Origin: Altericroceibacterium endophyticum
GTDB lineage: Bacteria > Pseudomonadota > Alphaproteobacteria > Sphingomonadales > Sphingomonadaceae
Direction: 5' to 3'
NCBI RefSeq assembly: GCF_009827595.1
Contig: NZ_WTYT01000006.1
Coordinates: 248,001-312,000 of the forward strand
DNA length: 64,000 bases
Part shown: positions 55,017 through 64,000 of the stretch, one piece after another
Layout: each line of letters opens with the position of its first letter
Position numbering within the stretch: the first letter of the stretch is position 1
Translations under genes and position numbers: made by a program
The notes under the pieces: model-generated
Database searches by the model: none
The model's input: the letters and a program-made list of their open reading frames with translations, nothing else
Told to the model about the DNA's origin: nothing

Positions 55017-55244
55017 CTACTTGGCAAGTTCGCGCAGAATATCGCGATCCTCGCGCATGATCGCCTCGGCGGCATCCATCTTGGCAGCAAAGTCCGGATC
55101 GACGGCCGTCAGCCGCACCCCGTCGGGTGCTTCGGACAAGTAGATTTGGTCCCCCGGCCCCACCCGAAGCCGCGCCAGCACCTCTTTCGGTAGGACGATC
55201 CCGGCGGAATTGCCGATCTTGGTGATCTTGAGCGACTTGTTCAT
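55017..55244 (-). CDS. AbrB/MazE-type antitoxin
   Basis: 75 residues. SpoVT-AbrB fold: LKITKIGNSAGIVLPKEVLARLRVGPGD. The C-terminal helix (ADFAAKMDAAEAIMRED-like) probably neutralises Doc. ATG 55244 is preferred to an in-frame start at 55286, which would run into the upstream gene's stop region. A GTTATAAC palindrome at 55251-55258 upstream may be a promoter or operator. Confidence 0.88.
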   Translation of the reverse strand: MNKSLKITKIGNSAGIVLPKEVLARLRVGPGDQIYLSEAPDGVRLTAVDPDFAAKMDAAEAIMREDRDILRELAK

Positions 55245-55289
55245 ACGGGCGTTATAACGGAGGCTGCACGCAGAAGCTAGCGCCAACCG

Positions 55290-56255
55290 CTATTCATTCT
55301 GCCATCCGTACATCTCTTCCGCATGATATTCCTGAACGATTTTTTCGACATCGATGTATTCTTCTGGATCGATGCCAAAAAACTCAACCGGGTCTTCTTC
55401 TTCCATTGATGTGAAGATATTGCCCAAGCCGGCGTGTGTAAGCTCCGTAAAACCATCCAAATGGAGGGAACAAACCGCACATCGAAATTTGTTGGGAAGG
55501 ACTCGGACCTCACGGGTGATGGTGCCGTCTTCGTCTGATACTTGAATGGGGCCACGGTTGATACTTTCACCGTGGAGCGCCCCTCCAAATCCGCACGAAG
55601 GGCAATCCACGCTGCGCCCTAGTGGTGTCATACCCAGCCATTTGGCCATTGCCTTTGCTGCTTTCGCAGTTATCTCTGATTTTTGATCGCCAGTTAGCGC
55701 GCCAAACTCTTTACTGTGCTTGGACACACGATCTTTGACCTCTTTCTCGATCGCCGCTCCGCGATCATCGAGCATTTTCTCAGCGCCACTTGCCTGCTCA
55801 GTGCCCAGCAAATCCTCCAAGCTCAGGCCCATATGGTCTAGCAAGACCTTATAAATTTCATAAGTTCGCGGCAGCCAGCTAGCAGGAGCGATGCCTTCGA
55901 ATGCTGCATCACCACCATGTAGTTCCTTATTTCGGCGATCAGCCAGCAGAAGGCAGTGGCCCGCCATATTGTCCGTAAATTTTTCTATAAAAACAGCGCA
56001 CCTAGCGAAAACTGTCTTCGCATGAACCGATCTTGGGTTTGCTTTTGGGTTTACGCCGAAGACATAGTAAATGTTGGCTTCGTTGGTTGGGTCGGCGATG
56101 AGAACGGGATGGATTTTTGACAGGGCCGCACGAGCCAAAAGCTCGGTACACAAGCTCATCCAAAAACCGTAAAGAGCTGAATCAATCTTTTCTTCGTTGG
56201 CACGCGAAGCGTACAGCTTTGCTTTTGCAAAAAGGGGATCAAATTCCCATTCCAT
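55290..56255 (-). CDS. HEPN-like protein with C-terminal zinc ribbon, unknown
   Basis: 321 residues. N-terminal helical half (FWMSLCTELLARAALSKIHP near 31-50) carries RNKELH at 108-113, matching the RNxxxH motif of HEPN ribonucleases. The C-terminal part holds two CxxC pairs (Cys218/221 and Cys259/262), a probable zinc ribbon, and an acidic tail. Three bases after the TauD-like gene on the same strand. Base composition is close to 50% GC, below its surroundings, suggesting transfer. A defence or toxin-like RNase is inference from the motif only. Confidence 0.6.
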   Translation of the reverse strand: MEWEFDPLFAKAKLYASRANEEKIDSALYGFWMSLCTELLARAALSKIHPVLIADPTNEANIYYVFGVNPKANPRSVHAKTVFARCAVFIEKFTDNMAGHCLLLADRRNKELHGGDAAFEGIAPASWLPRTYEIYKVLLDHMGLSLEDLLGTEQASGAEKMLDDRGAAIEKEVKDRVSKHSKEFGALTGDQKSEITAKAAKAMAKWLGMTPLGRSVDCPSCGFGGALHGESINRGPIQVSDEDGTITREVRVLPNKFRCAVCSLHLDGFTELTHAGLGNIFTSMEEEDPVEFFGIDPEEYIDVEKIVQEYHAEEMYGWQNE

Positions 56256-56258
56256 GCC

Positions 56259-56885
56259 TTACCCCCAATAACAGCGTCTAACACGCCTACTTTTACTTTC
56301 TCCAACTCTGGATCGTCTGTGCAGAGTCCGGTAATTATCAATGATGAGCCAATGCCCTGATTGCAATACAATACTGTCTGTCCGCCCCAAAGAGCAGAGC
56401 TCCTTTTCCAGACCGTTGCAGGCAACTCGGAGAAGCGTTGGATCAAATCGAACTCGCCAACCGATTTCAGGAAGACGCTGGAGAATGGTCCCGTAAACTG
56501 CCCTTTTGCTTTGACACTGGAACGGCCAAACAACCTCTTTCAAATTCACTGCCGTCGCCCGTTCGACTGCGCCCCAGTCGAAAACCAAAATATCGGTCGA
56601 CACCTCTTCGAATCCGCCTTCAATGCAATGAAGTGAAAGCATGCGCGGCGGTCGCGGCCAACTTGCGCAATCTGTATGGAATGGCTGTTGCGAAAGCCCG
56701 TAGATGGCCGACATTGTGCGCGGAGAAGCGTCCTCGGATGACTTAGGCGCGAGCGATGCGACACGCCCGGTAGCGACGAGACCACACCGCCATTCGAGCT
56801 CTCTTGCCAGATCGTCAGGACTCGGCGCTTCAGCCTCATGACTGCACGCGTATCCTCGGATCCGAAGGTTTTCCCAGAACGTCAT
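56259..56885 (-). CDS. TauD/TfdA-like Fe(II)/2-oxoglutarate oxygenase-like protein
   Basis: 208 residues, short for the family. Possible iron ligands His70 and Asp72 (PFHTDCASWPRPPRML) and His189 (DNYRTLHRRSRV), with arginines at 198-202 as candidate 2-oxoglutarate binders. The layout resembles TauD/TfdA enzymes but core regions are shorter. Starts 12 bases after thiC on the same strand, so it may be co-transcribed. Lower GC than its surroundings. Confidence 0.55.
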   Translation of the reverse strand: MTFWENLRIRGYACSHEAEAPSPDDLARELEWRCGLVATGRVASLAPKSSEDASPRTMSAIYGLSQQPFHTDCASWPRPPRMLSLHCIEGGFEEVSTDILVFDWGAVERATAVNLKEVVWPFQCQSKRAVYGTILQRLPEIGWRVRFDPTLLRVACNGLEKELCSLGRTDSIVLQSGHWLIIDNYRTLHRRSRVGESKSRRVRRCYWG

Positions 56886-56897
56886 GGAGTAGCCAAC

Positions 56898-59200
<2,303 letters not shown>

Positions 59201-59261
59201 CGCGCGTCTCTCCTCTTCGCAAGGGAGGATGGGTGCGGCGCAACGGGAAATATCTACCCGG

Positions 59262-59380
59262 ACCAGCCACTCCCTCCGCCCGTGCTAACGGGTTCAGGTT
59301 CAACGGGTCGAACGGTGCCAGACGTTCCTCTCAGGCCATTTAACGCAGCCACTATAAATAGCGGCGGGCGGCCTCCCCGG
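59262..59380 (-). promoter_or_regulatory. TPP riboswitch (THI element)
   Basis: On the minus strand: GGCCTGAGAGG (the CUGAGA core), then GAACCTGAACCCGTTAGCACGGG and GGCGGAGGGA, the 3' part of the aptamer; the 5' side begins with ACCGGGGAGGCC and an extra hairpin GCCGCTA/TAGTGGC (P3). Downstream CCTCCC at 59222-59227 could pair with the GAGGAG ribosome-binding site of the membrane protein, giving translational control. Confidence 0.92.
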
Positions 59381-59479
59381 TGCTTCGATTCCGAATCATA
59401 GAGGATAGCGACGCCGACGTAAAGCTGTGCAACCACGTCCCGGCAGGCACAGACTATCCTGCGCAGGGCGACGCCCGCA

Positions 59480-60028
59480 TCAAATGGCCATTTCCCGCCA
59501 TTCACCCGGGGGTACGCCCTCGAGCGTCCAGTCACCGATCTGCCAGCGGACAAGGCGCAAGGTCGGGTGGCCGACGGCGGCGGTCATGCGGCGGACCTGG
59601 CGGTTGCGCCCTTCGCGCAGGGTCAGGCTGATCCAGCAATCGGGCACCGTTTTGCGGAAACGCACTGGCGGATCACGAGGCCAGAGATCGGGCTCTGGGA
59701 TCCGCTCAGCCTCTGCCGGGCGGGTCGGTCCGTCTTTCAGCGTGACCGAGCGGCGCAGTTTCTCCAGCGCGCCATCCTGCACCTCACCCTCCACCTGCAC
59801 CAGATAGGTCTTGGGCAGCTTGAAGCGCGGATCGGCAATGCGGGCCTGCAAGCGGCCATCATCGGTCAGCAGCAGCAGGCCTTCACTATCCCGGTCCAGC
59901 CGCCCGGCGGGATAGACCCCCGGCAGATCTATAAAATCGGACAGGGTCGCGCGTTTGGTCTCGGTGCCGCGATCGGTAAATTGCGACAGCACGCCATGCG
60001 GCTTGTTGAACAGGATCAGCCGCGCCAT
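59480..60028 (-). CDS. rluE: 23S rRNA pseudouridine synthase, RluE type
   Basis: 182 residues. RsuA/RluB-E family without an S4 domain: [15 protein letters not shown], catalytic Asp in [26 protein letters not shown], and [25 protein letters not shown]. Absence of the S4 domain fits RluE. ATG 60028 with GAGGAG upstream. Confidence 0.88.
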   Translation of the reverse strand: MARLILFNKPHGVLSQFTDRGTETKRATLSDFIDLPGVYPAGRLDRDSEGLLLLTDDGRLQARIADPRFKLPKTYLVQVEGEVQDGALEKLRRSVTLKDGPTRPAEAERIPEPDLWPRDPPVRFRKTVPDCWISLTLREGRNRQVRRMTAAVGHPTLRLVRWQIGDWTLEGVPPGEWREMAI

Positions 60029-60190
60029 GGTCTCGCTCCTCGCCTCTGGCGCACCAGCCGCGCCGCTATCGCCGCGATAGGGGTGCCCCTCAGGCGAAGC
60101 AAGCATGGATGGAGTGCGCGAAAATTCTCGCCTTGCGGCGCGGGGCAGCCTATCGGACGGGTTTCCATTCTATCGTTACAGGCAATTGGC

Positions 60191-60859
60191 ATGATCCCCC
60201 TTGAACATCTCGACAGCGCGCAAATTCCCGGTGGAAACGAATTGCGCCTGTGCCGCAGAGGCAAGGATTTCATGATTCAGCTTGACCGTAACGAGTTGAT
60301 GAACAGCCGGATGAGCGGATCGGAAGAGGCGCTGGCCACGATGGCGCTGGACCGCCTGGTCGGCTATAAATCACCGCATCTGCTGATTGGCGGATATGGC
60401 ATGGGTTTCACTCTGCGCGCGGCCTTGGCAGGGATGGATCAGGGCAAGATCACGGTGGCTGAACTGGTTCCCAAGATCATCGAATGGGCGCGCGGACCAA
60501 TGGCGGACATGACGGGTGACTGTCTGGAAGACCCGCGTGTGACACTGAAAATGCGTGATGTCGGTGATCTGATTTATAGCGCTCGCGATGTGTATGACGC
60601 GATCCTGCTGGATGTCGACAATGGCCCGGATGGGCTGGTACGCGACGATAATGACCGGATTTATTCGCGCGGCGGGCTGCAGGCGGCCAAGCGCGCGCTG
60701 ACGCCCGGTGGTGTGCTGGCCATCTGGTCAGCCGCACCGGATGAGAGCTTCAAATTCCGTCTGAAACGCGCCGGTTTTGAAGTGGACGAAGTTGCTGTGA
60801 GGGCCCGCAGCAATGGCAAAGGACCGCGTCACGTGATCTGGTTCGCGCAGGAAGGCTGA
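60191..60859 (+). CDS. spermidine-synthase-like methyltransferase-fold protein
   Basis: 222 residues. Spermidine-synthase-like Rossmann core: HLLIGGYGMGFTLRAAL (nucleotide motif), ITVAELVPKIIEWARG, YDAILLDVDNGPDG and ALTPGGVLAIWSAA. The usual amine-binding N-terminus is reduced, so a polyamine role is uncertain. ATG 60191. Confidence 0.78.
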   Translation: MIPLEHLDSAQIPGGNELRLCRRGKDFMIQLDRNELMNSRMSGSEEALATMALDRLVGYKSPHLLIGGYGMGFTLRAALAGMDQGKITVAELVPKIIEWARGPMADMTGDCLEDPRVTLKMRDVGDLIYSARDVYDAILLDVDNGPDGLVRDDNDRIYSRGGLQAAKRALTPGGVLAIWSAAPDESFKFRLKRAGFEVDEVAVRARSNGKGPRHVIWFAQEG

Positions 60860-60929
60860 GGCACCGATAACTGGTCCACGGCCAAAGGGTATGTCTACCG
60901 CACCCCGCCGAGGGGACAAAGCGCGCCTA

Positions 60930-62138
60930 TTACGCCTGAGCGGCGGCGGTAGCCAGAGCCTGTCCGACAGGTGCGACCGTGGTCTGATCTGTCGAGTTAT
61001 CGGGAGATTCCACCTCCAGCTCGGTAATACAGCGATTGCGGCCTAACTGTTTCGCGCGTGACAATGCCATATCCGCCCGTTCAAAAGCCGATTGCAAATC
61101 ACCGGGGCCATCCATCATGGCAACGCCAAAACTTGCGCTGAACGATTCACCCATCGGCAATTCCCGCAAACGATAGGCGCGAAAAGCCTCACGCAGTCGA
61201 TCCCCCTTGGTCTTCCCTTCGCCGAGATCCGCACCCGGCAGCAGCAGGACAAATTCATCCCCGCCAATCCGCGCCGCAATACCGCCCGTTTGCAGAATGG
61301 AACCAAATGCGCGCAGCATCGCATCGCCAGCGGCATGCCCATATTCGTCATTGACCAGCTTGAAACTATCCACATCGCACAGGATCAGCGCCGCCGGTGA
61401 AACCTTGCGATTACGGGCAAGCTCTTCAAAAAAGCGGCGGTTGGGCAGGCCTGTCAGATAGTCGCGTTCCGCGCCATTCCGATAGGTGTTGAGCGTGGTG
61501 GCAACCACTCGCGTGATAATCAGGAGCACAGACACCGGCACCAGTACGGCATATATCTGGATCAGCACACGCTGCAGATCAGTCCGGCCAAACAGCCCAA
61601 GCGGAGCATCTGCCCCCAGCAAAGTGGGAAAAAATGGCACCCGCACCAGAATGATCATGAACAGCAATAAGGCGATAGCAGCCATAAGATGGCCCAGCAC
61701 GCCAATCACAGCTCTGCGGCGGATCAGGCAGAGCAGAGCATCGAACATGGCCACCACCCCGGCTAGCTGCCCCCCCAATGTCACCGCGACCGGCGGAATA
61801 GGGAACGGCAGACGCATCAGGAACAGGGAAAGAAGCGTCAGAGATGCACATGTAATCAGAATATTGCGATGTGCCATCGGGGCGCCAAATGCCACTCGAA
61901 TGGATTGCGACACAGTGAAATAGGCCGCCGGGCTCGCAATTGTCGCGATGACAATATCCAGAGCGGTCAGCGTGTCGCCATCAAGCGCTATCGTCTCGAA
62001 AATACCGCACACAAGTGCAGCCGCCAGCCATGCGAGCGCCGAGTGGCGCCGCATAGCCAGAAATGTCAGAAGGCACAAAAAAGCCAGCCCCCCGACGATG
62101 CTCAGCATCGCCACAGCCAGATTTACAGTAATATTCAA
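60930..62138 (-). CDS. membrane-bound diguanylate cyclase (GGDEF)
   Basis: 402 residues. Six or seven N-terminal membrane helices (to about 205), then a GGDEF domain with LTGLPNRRFFEE, LCDVDSFKLVNDEYGHAAGD and an intact ARIGGDEFVLLLPG active site, with no obvious I-site (RxxD) four residues before GGDEF. Start given as TTG 62138 after GGGGGG; an ATG at 62108 is an alternative. Confidence 0.9.
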   Translation of the reverse strand: MNITVNLAVAMLSIVGGLAFLCLLTFLAMRRHSALAWLAAALVCGIFETIALDGDTLTALDIVIATIASPAAYFTVSQSIRVAFGAPMAHRNILITCASLTLLSLFLMRLPFPIPPVAVTLGGQLAGVVAMFDALLCLIRRRAVIGVLGHLMAAIALLLFMIILVRVPFFPTLLGADAPLGLFGRTDLQRVLIQIYAVLVPVSVLLIITRVVATTLNTYRNGAERDYLTGLPNRRFFEELARNRKVSPAALILCDVDSFKLVNDEYGHAAGDAMLRAFGSILQTGGIAARIGGDEFVLLLPGADLGEGKTKGDRLREAFRAYRLRELPMGESFSASFGVAMMDGPGDLQSAFERADMALSRAKQLGRNRCITELEVESPDNSTDQTTVAPVGQALATAAAQA

Positions 62139-62233
62139 AATTTACCCCCCTTCGGGGCGTCATTAATACGTGATTAATGCGCAATTTTCACGCAATAAAT
62201 CGAGAGGGTGCGAATTAATATTCCGCTTGCCGT

Positions 62234-63160
62234 TTAATCTGGCAACAGTTCGGTTCGTTTTACACGTGACTTCTCTCGCATGTCGGTGAGCGTCGTTCCG
62301 ATCGAAGCCGAAATGATCAGCATAATGGCAACCGCCTGTATCGGAGAAAGCGATTCGCTCAGCAATATCCAACCGGTCGTCGCAGCGACCACGGGCTCCA
62401 GGCTGGTAAGCGTACCGAATGCCTTGGGCGGCAATCGCCGCAAAGTGTACATTTCCAGAGAATAAGGCAGCGCGCTGGAAAGGAAGCCAATCACGATCCC
62501 CAGCCCCAGCACGGATGGCAGCAGCAGGTCCGCTCCGGCTTCCACGATGCCAAAGGGCACCACCAGAATGGCCGCGATGATCATGCCAAGGCCGGTCGCC
62601 ATCGTTCCGTGATCAAGCCCGGCCTTGCGTCCGGTGAGAATGTAAAAGGCCCAGCAGGCGCCTGCTCCCAGCGCGTAAGCGGCTCCGACCGGGTCCAGAT
62701 CGCCCACCCCGCCACTGAGCGGCAGGAGCAGGGCCAGCCCGGACACGGCGAAGGCTATCCAGAGAAAGTCAGCCGCTTTGCGCGATGAGCAGACTGCCAC
62801 AGCCAGTGGCCCCGTAAATTCCAGCGCTACGGCAATACCCAGCGGCAAGGAGCGCAGCGCCATGTAAAAGAGGAAATTCATACCCCCCATTGTCAGGCCG
62901 TAAAGCAGCACCGGAAGCCAGCTTTGCGCTGTAAAGCGCGCCCGCCATGGCCGCATAACCAGCGTCAGCATCAATGCCGCAAAGGTGAGGCGCAGCGCGG
63001 TCGTCCCCTGCGCGCCAACCAGGGGGAATAGCTGCTTTGCCAGCGCCGCACCAATGCCGATCGACAGCATGGCGCCGACCAGAGCGGCCAGGGGTAACAG
63101 GCTGGCGCGCCAGTCATATTTCTGCGTTTCACTCACACCGTTGCCCCTTCCTGAGCTCAT
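62234..63160 (-). CDS. EamA/RhtA-like exporter
   Basis: 308 residues, ten membrane helices in two EamA repeats. Typical: GIGAALAKQLFPLVGAQGTTALRL, SLPLGIAVALEFTGPLAVA, GAYALGAGACWAFYI-like and LPPKAFGTLTSLEPVVAAT. Related to RhtA (threonine/homoserine export). ATG 63160; a longer in-frame start upstream is unlikely. Confidence 0.85.
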   Translation of the reverse strand: MSSGRGNGVSETQKYDWRASLLPLAALVGAMLSIGIGAALAKQLFPLVGAQGTTALRLTFAALMLTLVMRPWRARFTAQSWLPVLLYGLTMGGMNFLFYMALRSLPLGIAVALEFTGPLAVAVCSSRKAADFLWIAFAVSGLALLLPLSGGVGDLDPVGAAYALGAGACWAFYILTGRKAGLDHGTMATGLGMIIAAILVVPFGIVEAGADLLLPSVLGLGIVIGFLSSALPYSLEMYTLRRLPPKAFGTLTSLEPVVAATTGWILLSESLSPIQAVAIMLIISASIGTTLTDMREKSRVKRTELLPD

Positions 63161-63318
63161 CGGTTCGCAGCTACTCTTCCCTCCGGCAAAATCCAGCTCT
63201 TGATGACGCGAAACGTAATCTTCCCGCCCCGCCGCCCGCCCCGCCGAGTCCCCCATTGCCTGATCAATTGTGCGCATTATGCTGCGCAGTATAAATACAC
63301 GATTTCAGGGGATGTTCT

Positions 63319-64000
63319 GTGAAAACACTTCATAAACTCTGCGCTGCGACGGCGCTGATCATGCCGTCCATCGCCCTCGCCCGCCCGATGACGGCCGAGG
63401 ATGTCGCCCGTCTGGAAAGCGTTCAGACGATTGCAATATCCCCTGATGGCTCCCGCATTGCCTATACAACACGCAGCCTGCCTGATGTGACCAGTGGGGA
63501 AGAGGATGGCAAAGCCCGGCAAAGGCTGAATCTGACGACCGGCCCGGATGCGGCACGCGCATTTCTGCCCGATGATATGGGAGTGTCCTCTGTCTCCTTT
63601 TCACCGGATGGATCGATGATCACATTTCTGTGGTCCGATGAAGGCGAAAAGACCGCCCTCTGGGGGATTCCCGTTGATGGCGGCAGCCACCGCAAGCTGG
63701 CGGCGATTGAAGACGCTGCCATCCGCAAATATGCCTGGGCACCCGATGGCAGCACGGTGTACATGCTGACGGGTGCGGCGCCGGATGAGGCGCGCGATGC
63801 CGAAAAAGAAGCCGGGTTCGATGCCGTGGTTTACGAGGAAGAGCAGCGCTTCAACCGTCTCTTCGCCGCAGAGGTAAACCGCAAAAGACCCGATAAGAAT
63901 CCGCGCGAAATCACGGTGCCGGGATATGTCAGCGATATAGAGGTTGCCCCCGATGGCAACTGGGCGGCCATCACCAGTGCCCCCTCCCCCCTGATTGATG
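63319..64000 (+). CDS. S9 family peptidase (partial)
   Basis: Runs off the window end; 227 codons visible. GTG start at 63319 after AGGGGAT, signal peptide to about residue 22 (ending IALA), then WD40-like propeller blades of prolyl oligopeptidase relatives: ISPDGSRIAYTTR, FSPDGSMITFLWSDEGE and WAPDGSTVYMLTG. The catalytic domain lies beyond the window. Probably a periplasmic peptidase. Confidence 0.85.
   Translation, partial: MKTLHKLCAATALIMPSIALARPMTAEDVARLESVQTIAISPDGSRIAYTTRSLPDVTSGEEDGKARQRLNLTTGPDAARAFLPDDMGVSSVSFSPDGSMITFLWSDEGEKTALWGIPVDGGSHRKLAAIEDAAIRKYAWAPDGSTVYMLTGAAPDEARDAEKEAGFDAVVYEEEQRFNRLFAAEVNRKRPDKNPREITVPGYVSDIEVAPDGNWAAITSAPSPLID

Overview
The window looks like a chromosomal segment of an alphaproteobacterium of the order Sphingomonadales, most likely family Erythrobacteraceae. 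The basis is gene content and order together with high GC and alphaproteobacterial habits: a ybgC-tolQRAB-pal block, a single long Rsh protein, PdeM, an SspB adaptor, a GNAT-nitrilase fusion, and a LOV-HWE histidine kinase with a single-domain receiver. The family-level placement is inference. No rRNA, tRNA, phage, IS transposase or CRISPR array was seen.

Layout. 1-701: cytochrome c oxidase subunit II (partial). 896-6343: a tightly overlapping operon pyrE-pdxJ-acpS-lepB-AI-2E transporter-DUF3089-ruvX, followed by a ParD-like protein and map with their own promoter. 7577-11268 (minus): siroheme dehydrogenase, lysA, lptM, argH, divergent from a TlpA-like lipoprotein. 11.9-14.5 kb: metA behind a SAM-I/IV-like riboswitch, and a class 3 aldehyde dehydrogenase. 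14.9-20.4 kb: a complete tripartite RND efflux operon. 20.5-26.9 kb: rsh, hemF, pdeM, infC (AUA start), a cystathionine gamma-synthase family enzyme and a J-domain protein. 26.9-27.2 kb: a candidate structured RNA. 27.2-31.6 kb: tol-pal. 31.7-35.5 kb: HIT and hisE, a MITE-like inverted-repeat element, then hisF-hisA-hisH-hisB. 35.7-41.1 kb: sspB, an unknown, gmk, a subtilisin autotransporter with a Pro-Thr spacer, dapD. 41.1-55.2 kb: mostly small accessory and stress proteins (DUF2945, DUF3008, DUF1810, DUF427, cupin, DoxX, SWIB, PEBP, GFA, fasciclin), a GNAT-nitrilase fusion, a LOV kinase/receiver pair, and an AbrB-Doc toxin-antitoxin module. 55.3-56.9 kb: a lower-GC two-gene cassette (HEPN-like zinc-ribbon protein plus TauD-like protein) directly behind thiC. 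56.9-59.4 kb: thiC and an unknown four-helix membrane protein behind a TPP riboswitch. 59.5-64 kb: RluE-type pseudouridine synthase, spermidine-synthase-like protein, diguanylate cyclase, EamA exporter, and a partial S9 peptidase.

The most unusual items are the HEPN-like/dioxygenase-like cassette at 55.3-56.9 kb, the riboswitch-controlled membrane protein before thiC, the inverted-repeat element whose edge forms the hisF stop codon, the candidate RNA at 26.9-27.1 kb, and the ParD-like/map pair. All identifications come from reading motifs by eye; no database search was run.
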